A DNA stretch of 64,000 nt, from assembly GCA_014058105.1 (NCBI GenBank), contig JACGCM010002893.1, positions 558,001 to 622,000 of the forward strand. The letters are read 5' to 3'. The stretch's first letter is position 1, and each line of letters opens with the position of its first letter. The DNA is from Kingdonia uniflora (Eukaryota > Streptophyta > Magnoliopsida > Ranunculales > Circaeasteraceae). Below, piece by piece: positions 10,804 to 22,800 of this stretch. Under the pieces are notes generated by a model that saw only the letters and a program-made list of their open reading frames with translations, was not told where the DNA came from and did not search any database. Made by a program: the position numbers and the translations under genes.

Positions 10804-13800
10804 ATGATTTACACGGCAATAGACACCTTCTACCTAACACTGGAGGAACTTTCAAACTCGCCTTCTCGGAAAGATGGTATTGATGAGGCAACAGAGACTA
10901 CCCTTAGGATCTATGGCTGTGATCTTATCCAAGAAAGCGGCATTTTACTCAGACTGTATCCTTTGTATCTTTTTTTTTATTTCTGTAAATGTTCCATCAT
11001 TTATGTGTAATTCTATAAGCTTTTCTACTTGTTTTTTCCTCCTTAATTTTCCTAACTGACAGACCGCAGGCAGTAATGGCTACAGGCCAGGTTCTTTTTC
11101 ATCGTTTCTATTGCAAGAAGTCGTTTGCTCGTTTTAATGTGAAGGTATATTACCATTTTCTATTTATTGAAATTTTGCCAACTTATACTATATATTGAGT
11201 TATTGGTACTAACAGATCATTTATCTGTATTAATTAGCAGAGAGTTGCCGCGAGTTGTGTTTGGCTTGCTTCAAAACTAGAGGAAAACTTTAGAAAAGGA
11301 AAGCATGTCCTTATTGTTTTCCATAAAATGGAATGTCGACGCGAGAATTTTCTCATTGAACATTTAGATTTCTTCTCAAAGGTTAGCATCAGCCTAGTAT
11401 TTATACCAAATTTTGGCTTTCTATCAACCTATTAAAATGAATTCAGGCTTCTTTATCATTGTTTGTTGTATTTTTTTTCTCCAGAAATATTCAGAATTGA
11501 AAAAGGATTTGGACAGAACAGAAAGACATTTATTGAAAGAAATGGGTTTCATTTGTCATGTTGAACATCCTCATAAGTTCATATCAAACTACCTTGCCAC
11601 TCTTGAAGCACCTCCAGAGTTGAGGCAGGAAGCTTGGAACCTGGCAAATGATAGGTACGTACTTTTCTACCTCCTTTTTTCTACCCCCCTGCTTCATAAC
11701 AGACTGAACGAATTTACAAGAGCTTGGGGTACCCTTAGATGCCTAGAACCCCTAAAAAATAAAACAATACAAAGGACAGAGGAAGAAAATTAGTCATCAT
11801 AGTATTTTGCTCTGTGGCAATGGAGCTGGGGCAAGAACTTCTTCGCCCTTATCAGGGGTTGTCTAGCCAAAAGGTAGGCACGCATGTTTGATTCGTTAAG
11901 AACATAAGAGATAGAGAACTCTTCAGGGCATGCTGAATGTCTATTGATATCACTGAGTATGTGTCTGTACCTCTAAGGTGGTTTGGTCTTCTTGTTGACA
12001 AGCTTCACACTTATAAAGCAGTCTGTGGCCACTTGAACTCTGCTATATCCTTTCTTAATGCACAGGGTAGCTCCTCTGTTGATACTTAGAGATTATGGTA
12101 GATGGCACGGACACAATCTTCCACTCCTTTGTAGGCAAATAAACAGTTTCCTTGGTCAATCTCTGAGCATGCCTTCATAACTTCCTGTATTAGAGAAAGA
12201 TTCTCCTGTATTTAGCAAACTGCAGTTATTAACATACTGCTAGGCGTTATCCATTTACAAAGCCTAACTTGGCAGAAATATTGTGCAGAATTGCGACCAG
12301 TATATTCTATCCTTGATCTCGTTTAGCCTCCCGTGGTAGGTAGACCGGTTCTTCTCTTGGTGAAAAATTTCAAAGTTGACATTATTTTTGTTCATGACCC
12401 AAAAATAAATGTCCGTCTGATCATGTCTGCTGGTGTATGCATGTTTTAGATATAACTTAATACTAAGCTATGTACTACGGTGCTTAGCTGTTGGAAGTCG
12501 AGCAATATTTGTGTTATTCAGTTTTTGTCAGTGGCTTTATTTTAAATATTGCTGCTAGACATTCATAGTGGGAAGGAGCAGGGGCGGCCCTGGGCTAAGA
12601 CCGCCTAGGGCCTCCAAAATTTAGCAAAGCACCTTGGGCTCAAAAGTCCAGCATTTTGTATATGCTCCCCCCCCACCACCACCCACGGAGTTCGCTTAGG
12701 GCCCCTAAAAGTCAGAGGTAATACAAAGTGCTTTCAGAAAGCGGTGGTCACTCATAAAAGATCTGCCTATGTCTTGGTTCTTGGAAATATCAGTTTGAAA
12801 AAGGACGATATGGTCAGAAAGGCCGTAGTCAGTTTCTATACTGATTATTAAAGAGAGGGAATATGCTAGAACCCTCGTTGCAAGTCTTTAACGTTGATAA
12901 CATATCAAAGAGGAACTGCAATCTGTAGGGTTTGGATAGGATAGGTCCCAGGGACAGATGACATTATTCTATAGGTCTAGTTGACTGTGCATTAAGCGTG
13001 ATTTTATGAAAATGGACCATGAGTCAATTCCCTAAATTTTGAGGTGACAACACTTTCTTAATCACATTTCTTATGTGATTTTATGAAAATGGACCATGAG
13101 TTTACTCTTGACCTAGGTAACAACGACACGGATATGGGTGTCGGTGTCGGACACGGGTACGGGGTGTCGGACACGGCAACCCAAAAATATGTAAAAACGG
13201 GGACACTGCTGTAAAATTTTTATTTCTTATTTTCTACTATGCTTATGTTGGTTACTTAACCTATCTAACACACTTATGAGTTAATTTACGACATATTTTT
13301 ACGACTAATAACAAATAAGTCCCAACACTTATGGGTTATATTAACTTATGGGGTAATTTACGACTAATAACAAACAATAAACAATGATACTAGTTAGTAT
13401 GGTTGAATAACATGTATAAGAATTGAAAACTTTCTAAATGCTATGTCAAAAAGGTTATGATCTAAGCAAGAAGTGTCCGTTGGAGTGTCGACAAGAGTGT
13501 CGGTGTGTCCGAGTGTCCGACACATTTGGACACGGATTTTTTTTGGAATATGGAGTGTCCATGTTACATAGCTCCTAACCAATTCCCTAAATTTTGAGGT
13601 GACAACACTTTCTTAATCACATTTCTTATGTGCCTGGTGCTGAAAACATCTGATTCTTTAGACTCATTAGGCTTGCTGAAATGTTTGATAGATCGAGAGT
13701 TGTCACTTGGGCCATTATCTCAACGGAATAGCGAGATTGGTATGTGGAGGAAAAGGGAACAAAACCTGAGGGTAGTGTCTAAAATTGAAGCTTGCGACCA

Positions 13801-16800
13801 TGTTAGGTTTGAATTTTTAGTTACATTCTGTGTGTTTTGGGCCCATTTGGAGAGGGTGAACGAAGAAGCGTAGTTCTTTTACTTTTTCTATCCTAGTAGA
13901 CAGAAACTCGACAAAGTCACTTTCAGAGAATTTAGGTTTAAGATAAGGGGATCAACTGTTCATAGTTTTTATTTTATAGTAGTGGTTGAAGCCATTAGTA
14001 GGGTTTCAAAGAAAGGGGCCAAGACAGGGTTTGAAAGATGGAGGTGTGATGGATGTATTTCTTGTCCTTGTATGAAAGTGTCAAACAGGCTAAAGGATTT
14101 AGAAAAAGACTATCCGAAACTTTCTCTGGCATTGTGTAGATGGATCTTAGATCAGTTGATGATGTCGGCAATGGTGTTTAGGCAAAAAAGATTAAGGGTC
14201 TTCGCATTTTGAAAGCCAGAAGACTCAAATGCCTTGAAAGTGGTAAGGGTATGGAGGTCCAGTGACGTGGTCACCTTAAAATGGTGAAAGAAGTTTGGCA
14301 TTCACAACCTGTGATCGTTTTTCGACTCTGGGGAAGGTCCAACTCCTAAGCGTTTTCTCCATGACGCGGAATGACACGAAATTGTCCCATACGATGACGC
14401 AACTGAAGCTTGGAGAACTTTTCGGACCTGCGCTCTTTCTCAAGATATAACATAACCAAATCGTGTGGCTGAAAGCAACAAGCTGTGACAGAGGCTGGCT
14501 TTCCTTTCACAAGAGGCATACATAGTCTCATGCACTGTCGGACATCCTCATGAATAGCCGAATCGCTGCTGCGAAATCAGTTGTTGATGCTGAAACTGGT
14601 GGTGTTGATGGGATCAGAGTGAGAGCAAGATCTAAATACTGTAGCTCGTGATTGTCTATTACAATGAAGAATAAAGCAGAGAGTTGAGGAACTTATTATT
14701 GATTAGTAATTCACTTGCAAGATACAACCATATATATAGGCAAAACCAATGCTTAAACTAGAAACCTACAAAACATAATAAATTGGAGAACCTACTAATA
14801 CTATTTTTCTAGTACTAGTAAGAGTTGCTAATATAACTTTAATATACTATTCTTCTAATAATAGTAAGTTATTAATATAACTTTAACACCCCACCCTCAT
14901 TCAAACTCATGATGGTACATCAAGTAACATTGAGAGTTTGCTAAGTAGAAAGCGGAATCGCTGTACAGTGTGGGACTTCGTCAAGAAGTCAGCCAAGTTC
15001 ATCTGAGACTGCTGAATGTAAGGCAAAGATAGTGTCGCACTTCAGGTGATGGCGAGTAAAGTGACAGTCAATTTCAATATGCTTTGCTCGCTCATGAAAC
15101 ACAAAATTGTGCGCAATCTGAATGACACTTTTGTTGTTACAATACATAAGCGTGGGAGCAGATAGAGAAACTCCTAAGTCAACAAGAAGCCAACGCAACC
15201 ACACTATCTCAGCCGTGGTCATAGCCATAGCACGATACTCAGCCTCCGCAGAAGATCGAGAAACAACATCCTGCTTCTTCACCAAGAAATAAGTGAATCG
15301 CCCAAAAATATGCAAAAGCCCGGCGATCTGTAGGATCCCCTGCCCAATCAACATCAGAATAAGCCCTAAGTACCAAGGATGATGATGATGGAACTAATAA
15401 GGTCTGAAACAAAGTACTACAAATATACCTTAGGATCCGAATGACTGCAGCCCAATATACAGTAGTAAGAACTGAAACAAACTGACTAACAATATGAACA
15501 ACATATGTGATATCATGTCGAGTAATAGTCAAGTATACTAGGGTACCAACAATGACACGATATAGTGTAGGATCTACTAGAGGTACACCATCAGAAAGAG
15601 TGAACGGACATGAAGCTCAAGAAGAGTGCCATTAGTCCGAGTATCTGTAAGTCGGGATCTCTCAATAACATCAACAACATACTTAGACTGAGACAATAAG
15701 TAACCTTTAAAAGGCAAGGCTACCTCAATGCCAAGAAAGTAACGAAGTGATAGCAGATCCTTCATCTCAAACTCATGGTGTAATTGTAACTTTAGAGCAG
15801 TGATGCCAACCGTATCATCATCAGTCAAAATCATATCATCTATAGAAGAGTAAAAACACACTGCCCGAAGCTGTTGAGCGCACAAATAAAGCAGAATCGT
15901 GATCACTAGGCCCGAAAACCATACTGACGAATAACAACAGATGAAAACTTTATAAACCAAGCACGAGGTGCTTGTTTGAGATCATATAAAACCTTGTGAA
16001 GTTTGCAAACTTCACCAGGCGAATATATGACCCCTGGAGGAGTCATGTACACTTCCTCGGTCAAATCACTATTCAGAAAAGCATTATTTACATCCATTTG
16101 AGATCATCTTCATTGTCGAGCAGACGCAATAGCAATCAAGAGACGGGCCGTAGTCATCTTTGCAACAGGAGCAAAGGTTTCCTCATAATCAATTCCATAC
16201 TCTTGTGTAGAACTACGAGCTACAAGACGAGCCTTGTATCACTCCACTTATCCATCAGATTTCGTCTATTTTATAAATCCAACGGTTGCTAACAACACGC
16301 TATCCTGAAGGTAAAGGCATTAAATCCCATGTCCTTGTCGTATGTAAAGGCATTGGATTTGCTACATAAGACATAAGACAATTTTGTAGAGTCAATGGGC
16401 TTCAGAGCAGTCCCATCAATATAGTCCCATAATCCTTTGCTCATCACGAAATGGGTCATAGCATCAACCCAATAAGAATAATTAGGTCCATTTAATTCCA
16501 CCCCAATAGCTTGCAACGAATCATATACTTGTTTGGCCATTTTTCTCAAACGTTTAAAATCTCTACCAAAGAAACTGTAAAGGAACCACAACAAATTCGT
16601 AAAAGCACCACCCAAAAAAAAGTAATAGCACCAAAGAAATCAGTAAAAACACCCCAATATTTGAAAATAACACCGCAATACTGAAAATCAGCACCCAGAA
16701 TTTGTAAACAGCACTGCAAAACTGAAAATCAGCATCCAGAATTTGGAAACAGTACCACAGAACTTGAAATCAGCACCCACCCAGAATTGGTAAAACCAGC

Positions 16801-19800
16801 AATCCAGATAAGAATAATCAACGAATAAGATATAATCAACCCTCAAACTTAATACTACAATCTCTAACTTGGTTCTAATACCATATTACAATGAAGAAGA
16901 AAACAAAGAGTTGAGAAACTCTTATTATTGATTAGTAATTTACTTACACGGTACAACCATATATATAGACAAAACCAATGCTTAAACTAGAAATCTACAA
17001 AACATACTAAATTGGAAAATCTACTACTACTATCCTTCTAATACTAGTAAGTTACTAATATAACTTTAATATACTATTCTTCTAATAGTAAGTTACTAAT
17101 ATAAGTTGAACACTTGCATGATATGATTCTATGAAATGGGGACAACCTGTCAAACTGTTAATAGAGTTGTTGAATTTGAGCTCGGCTTGAGTAAGTACGA
17201 AATCAAGATGCAAAATGTAAGATGCAACATTTGTTTTCCTCCAAATTATGACGTAACATTCATTTTTTGGCAAGGGAGAAAGTGAGCCATCTTGAAAAAC
17301 CTGTCAACTCAACTATCATGAACACCGAGTCCATCCCCTTATCCTTACACAATAACTTTATGAAGAAATTTCCTAACCTTATGCAATGAAGCCCAGTGTT
17401 TTGCTGTTTACCTTTAGCCTTCACACATTTATTGTTACTTCAGCCTGGATTTTGGCTTGTGATGCATTCAAGGATCTTGTTGATGCGCGTATCGAGACAA
17501 GATAATGATGGACAAACTCGATTTTGTTAGAATGGTCCGAAGAAAATTCTAGTTTGATTAGTAGTTATGAATCCATCCCAATTCCATTTATGGTTATTTT
17601 ATGTTGGAGTTATAAAGTTTTAATCGCTTAAAATTGAATTATGGTTATTTAGTGTCGGATTTACTTGGAAGCTATGGAGTCTTAAGTGTGTAGGAGTTGT
17701 TATCGGCTAGTTAAAATTTCATGGTGTAAGATAACTATGGCAGTTTTAGAGGTGAGTTTTTTGTAATTAAGAAAGAGTTCTCTGATTAGTCTAGTCCTCT
17801 GATATCTTCCAATAGATTCTTATACGAACTACTAGCGGAAGCAAACGAAATAAACACTCTTTCATTAAGTACTATAAAAGAAAGACACTATATCTCTTTT
17901 TTGCTCTCTTTCTACCCCTTTACTAGGGTTTTCTCTCTCAAACTCCAACTGGTCTTACCTTCTTCCCTAAGACTCCTTTATAGAAGGAGCCCCCCTTCTA
18001 AAACACTATCCGAATAAAAAAGGAAGCATATCTAATTAGAGAACAATGCATACTAGGAAACTAGTTAGGGGTCCACGCAAAGTGTGCCAATTAGGAGTCG
18101 CGTCGTCGTGCACGACGACTACGATTCCTATCAAGTCTCCCCCCCCCCAAAGAAGAATTCGTCATTCAGGGGATGGACAGGTCACCGCAGTGACTGTCTC
18201 TTCTTCAATGTCCTTACATTTACTGAAGCATCTCATCAATGTGATCGTGAAGATGTTGAGTGCGAAGAGCTATATGCTTCTTAGGATTTGGACATTCTCA
18301 CCACATGCTCTGTCTTCCCACAATTGTAATATATCGCTACACTTGTCGTACCGGTCGCTTATGGAGTCACCGTTGTGGTTGCTGCGGTAGTCATTGTTGG
18401 TGGTGTAAAAGAGGAATAAACTACTGCTTGATTTTTGTTTTTGCCCATTTGGCCATCTCGACAACTTCTGACGAACTCTGTGCGTTGAATAAGCAATACA
18501 TCTTGTAATCGTTTGGTCAAACCGAGCTTGAATCTACTAATCCGTTTGCATAATCATCAATAGTTTGGTTTCGGGATTGTTAAAATTTTTGCAATTTGGC
18601 AAAAATTTTCTCTTCATAATTACCTGATATAAATCTTGCCATCAACTCCTGCCGCATCGTATCCCAATCAGTAATGTAATCCCATCTGGCTGCTACCCGA
18701 AGTTGTTGCATACCCTCCCACTCCCATTAGTTAAGAGCATAACCTGTGAGTTTCGTTTCCATAAATTTGACCGCACGAGGATCCCCACAACGCTTGAATG
18801 CTAACACATCATCTACCTGGCCGGTTTAGCAAATCAATAAATCCTTCTTCGTCTGTCTTCCCATCAAACTCTGAGACGCTGATTTTAACGTCCTGATTCA
18901 TGTCCTGAAATGCAAAGATAATTGTGTTTACTACTTGACTCTCCGATTTTCCGTAATATCTGTATCCCTGCTACCTGTATCCCTGTTACCTGTATCCTTG
19001 ATATTGTGGTGCATACATGGCACTCTCAATACCTGGTTCATTTTGGAACCCGTCGTTCCTGAAGCGAGACCCCAAAATTTGTTGAATGAACCCCGCGGCT
19101 TCTACCTCACCTGTCGTGAAACCCATCTTTGTCACCATACCCCCGACTGTTACCCGATTCACTATCACCCCAAAAAGTACCTTCATCTGCAAAAGGATTA
19201 CCTGGTGCCCGTTGTTTATGCTGAAAACTCGTACATGTAGGCCTTACACGCCTTGTGGATGAGTAGGTGCACGCTGTGGCCGAGGTGGTACATAAGGTAC
19301 TACCCCCAACTGTTGTTGAAGTTTTGTTGTTTCTCCATTCCCCGTTACCATTCCCAGGTTATTCTTGTGAGCTACCCACTCCAAAGTACATGTTCTGTCC
19401 CCGTCCTTGTACCGAAGTTTGGAAGGGTCGTATGTGGGCCCATCCCAACTACCCGGAGTTATCGGCATGGACCTGCGCCAAGGTTCCCATTGTTGCTGCG
19501 TTATGCCCCCCACCGTGCCCTGTTTGCGGGGTCTGAACCGTGCCGTGGGGTGATGGGTCGTCGGATCTTGGACCGGCGACGGAAAAGAAGTATAGCTGCT
19601 GAGTCAGGACCTGGATCTGCACTCGGACCTGGGTTGCGCTTGGCGGCTAGATCAGGTTCTCGTTCAGGATCAGTAGTTGTTCCGGGATCGGGTCCGGTAC
19701 CTGGACCTGGGTCGGGTTCGTTAACTGGACCTGGTTCGGGTTTGTACTTGGACCTGGTTCGGGTTTAGCCCTGGACCTGATCCGACCCGACCTGGAGTAT

Positions 19801-22800
19801 TCGGGTGCCCACTTTTCAAACCCAAACCCAAACCAACCATCCCTGAAACTCGGACCAAAACCGAACCGGAATGGTCGGGTCGGGCCGGTTATGTAGCTCG
19901 GGTTTGATTTCTCAAAAAAAAAAACTTCAAAAACTCTTCCTCCTTCCTCCAAAAACTCCATATCACGGTTAAATTTCTCCCAAGCTCGTTATCACAAAAA
20001 CTCCTCATCAAAACCTATCATCAGAATCTCCCGATTCCACCCAAAATCCCGAATCAAACACCAACTTAAAACCCCCCAAAATGAAACAAGCTAGTCCTTG
20101 AGATTGATTGATGGATGGATCAGTGAAGGAGGGAGCAATTATGGTGAATCAAGATGTGAAATTGGGGCTAGCTCAACGACGGTGACATCTTCGTACAAGA
20201 AACTTCTCTATGGTTCCTTTATTATTATCCACTCGACAACGGATTTTTGAGACCATTATGGATGTATTTATCTCTTTAACAGTTTGAGAGAGAGAGTTTG
20301 AGGATAGAGGAAAGAAGGAAGTAAGAGAAATTACGATAAAGAGAGGAGGGGACTGCTGCAGAGTCTGAGAATGGAGAGGCCCACTTTGTATTTTAAATCG
20401 GTTCGCGTTTAATATTCAAAACCGAAGCTGACCCGATTTTATCTGGGTATAGACAATCCAAACCGAAACCGATCCGACCTGCCCTCGAAATCGGACAAAG
20501 CCGGTCTGGTCGGGTCGGTCCGGATTGGTTTCTCGGGTTCTCAGGTACAGCCCAAGTGACGACTTCGGTCCTAATTCTCGTGGTGTTATCGTTTGAACTT
20601 GGTCCCCCATATCTTGTTGATGTTCAACTCTCCTTTAGCGCTGATCACAACTTCTCTTTCCTCGAAGTCCTCAAATTTGTCTACACTTTCTATATTGTGC
20701 ACATCGTGACCCTCGATGCTATTTGAGGTAAATGGAACCTCTTCTTCGTTGAACTCCGTCTTTAAGTTAACCCTTGTGGAGAAACCCCTACCTCGCCCAA
20801 CACTTCCAACATTAGTTGGTGAGACCCCAAGTTCCAGCATCCCCCATAAACGCACTGAATGACACCCATGTTCCTCTTGACAATGCCACACTATTCGTTA
20901 CCCCCGCACCAACTCCCCCTTGGTCATTAGTAGTAGCGTTAGACGTGATTACTTGCAAGATCGAGTTTAAGGCTCCATTGGTTTGTTTTGATTGTGCCTT
21001 GAATTCTCCTAGTGAGTTCTCCGTTGTGATTTTAAACTTCTCCATCTTTTCTTCCAAATTGCGTAACCTATCTCATTGAGTTGGTTGACGCGATCCCTCG
21101 TTATACCCTTTATCTTTGATTGTCAAAAAACAACTAAAACTAAAACTTTACTCTGGAACGAATCTTGCTCTGATACCAAGTTTATACGAACTACTAGCGG
21201 AAGCAAACGAAATAAACGGAAATAAACACTCTTTAATTAATTACTAGAATAGAAAAGACAATAGATCTATCTCTCTCTATACCCCTTTACTAGGGTTTTC
21301 TCTCTCAAACTCCAACTAGTCTTACCTTCCTAAAGACTCCTTCAGATGAGGAACCCTCACCTTTTAAAACACTATCCGAATAAAAAGAAATATATATAAC
21401 TAGAGAACAATGCATACTAGGTAACTAATTAGGGGTCCAGGCAAAGTGCGCCAACTAGGAGACGCGTAGTCGTAGTCGATGCGACCACGACGACCGCAAT
21501 TCCTATCAGATTCTTTTTTTGGTTGAGGCTGTTAATTTGCCCCAAAGAACATAACTGGCAATCTCTCACAAGAAAATGAAAGCCACCACTCTATCTGCTG
21601 TACTAGCTCCTCTCACTGAAACTAGCAGGCTCGAACCTGAGAGCCAGCTGCCTCGGCCAAACACCTCCAGTTGCAAGCAAAATGGATCAGAAGAGCGTCA
21701 TGAGAAATATATTGAAAGTGTGCTTCCAAGGACCTTCCACAAAAACCTAGTAAGCTCGATCAAACCGAACTCAGCTGCAATTTAGACCATGTGTAATTCG
21801 CTCCATGCAAGGGCAAACCATTGAGGCCATGAGAGTGATAAAAAATTGGGTCATACTTTTGGCTATCCCACTCCATTTATTTTTACTAGTGAGCAAACCC
21901 GATAATGTTGGAGTCTCCCTCGAATGGGCGAAGGGTCATCCCATATAGCCTATACTGTAATTTAATTCTTCCCATAACTTGTCTCCAGATTTACAGCCGT
22001 GATATTTATTAATTCATAAGCCTCGTCCATTCTGATTAGGTTCTGTTTTGTTAGCATGTTCATCACACCATAGGGAGTATAGTATTGTTGCTTATGTTAT
22101 CAGATTGGCCCTTACAAGTTTTTTTTTGGAAGACAAGACAAATTTAAAGTTGGTTATTTTTGTTTGTTTGTTTTGTTTTGTGGAATATTTAATAATTTTG
22201 CTTATATTTATGTAAGATATTCTTTGACTTTGAGCCCCATTTTGTAATTCAAGGTAGAATACAACCCTGAACCTCTTCAACTTCTTACATAGTCCCATAT
22301 TTGTTGATCAGTTTTTGGTATGTTTTGTTTTGACCCTTATTATATTATTAACGGCAATTGCCAGTCTGGGAATAAAAAACTGAAAACTTTGGTAATGTAT
22401 TTCTATTTTCACTCGTATTATGTGGATCAAAGTTTGAAATATTCTTTTTGTAATGTATGCTGAAATGTGATTTTGATGAAAATTCCCTGTTTTGTACAGT
22501 TTACGTACAACATTATGTGTCCGATTCAAAAGTGAAGTTGTTGCTTGTGGAGTTGTATATGCAGCTGCTCGTAGGTTTAGTGTACCTCTTCCTGAGAATC
22601 CTCCATGGTGGATAGCTTTTGATGCAGACAAGTCTGCTATTGATGAAGTCTGTAGAGTTCTTGCTCACCTCTACAGCCTACCCAAGGCACACCACATACC
22701 AGTTTGTAAAAGTGGAGGCTCTCATACATTATCTAATAAAACACAAGACTCGGGAGCTCAACGAGGTCTAAAGGTGATTCACTGAACCGTTTCTATTCGT

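Larger units (their letters stand above)
14658..17112 (-). mobile_element. Internally deleted Ty1/copia retrotransposon in cyclin-L intron 4
   Basis: Two direct LTRs (14658-14888 and 16885-17112) bound 2.0 kb of interior. Read on the minus strand, the right copy is the 5' LTR and is followed by a primer-binding site TGGTATTAGAACCAA (16883-16869), an initiator-Met tRNA type. A purine tract GAATGAGGGTGGGG (14902-14889) precedes the left LTR. LTRs begin TGTT. No matching 5-bp target duplication was found. Only the gag N-terminus and RT/RNase H remain, so protease and integrase are deleted. Confidence 0.88.
17820..21508 (-). mobile_element. Gag-only LTR retrotransposon (TR-GAG type) in cyclin-L intron 4
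   Basis: Direct LTRs at 17820-18133 and 21182-21508 are flanked by a perfect 5-bp duplication GATTC (17815-17819 and 21509-21513). On the minus strand the primer-binding site TTGGTATCAGAG (about 21179-21168) follows the right LTR, and a G-run polypurine tract (about 18150-18134) precedes the left one. The interior encodes gag pieces only, with no protease, RT or integrase. At 3.7 kb with short LTRs it fits the non-autonomous TR-GAG class. A GC-rich stretch at about 19520-20580 interrupts gag and is probably a nested insertion. Confidence 0.85.

Noticed and set aside
18046..18508. Plus-strand frames near the TR-GAG left LTR
   Set aside because: These are antisense shadows of the LTR and gag C-terminus, which read on the minus strand.
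19253..19768. 171-codon plus-strand frame rich in Gly, Pro, Ser and Arg
   Set aside because: It lies opposite gag and over a GGACCTGGGTCGG low-complexity stretch. Composition explains the open frame and there is no domain.
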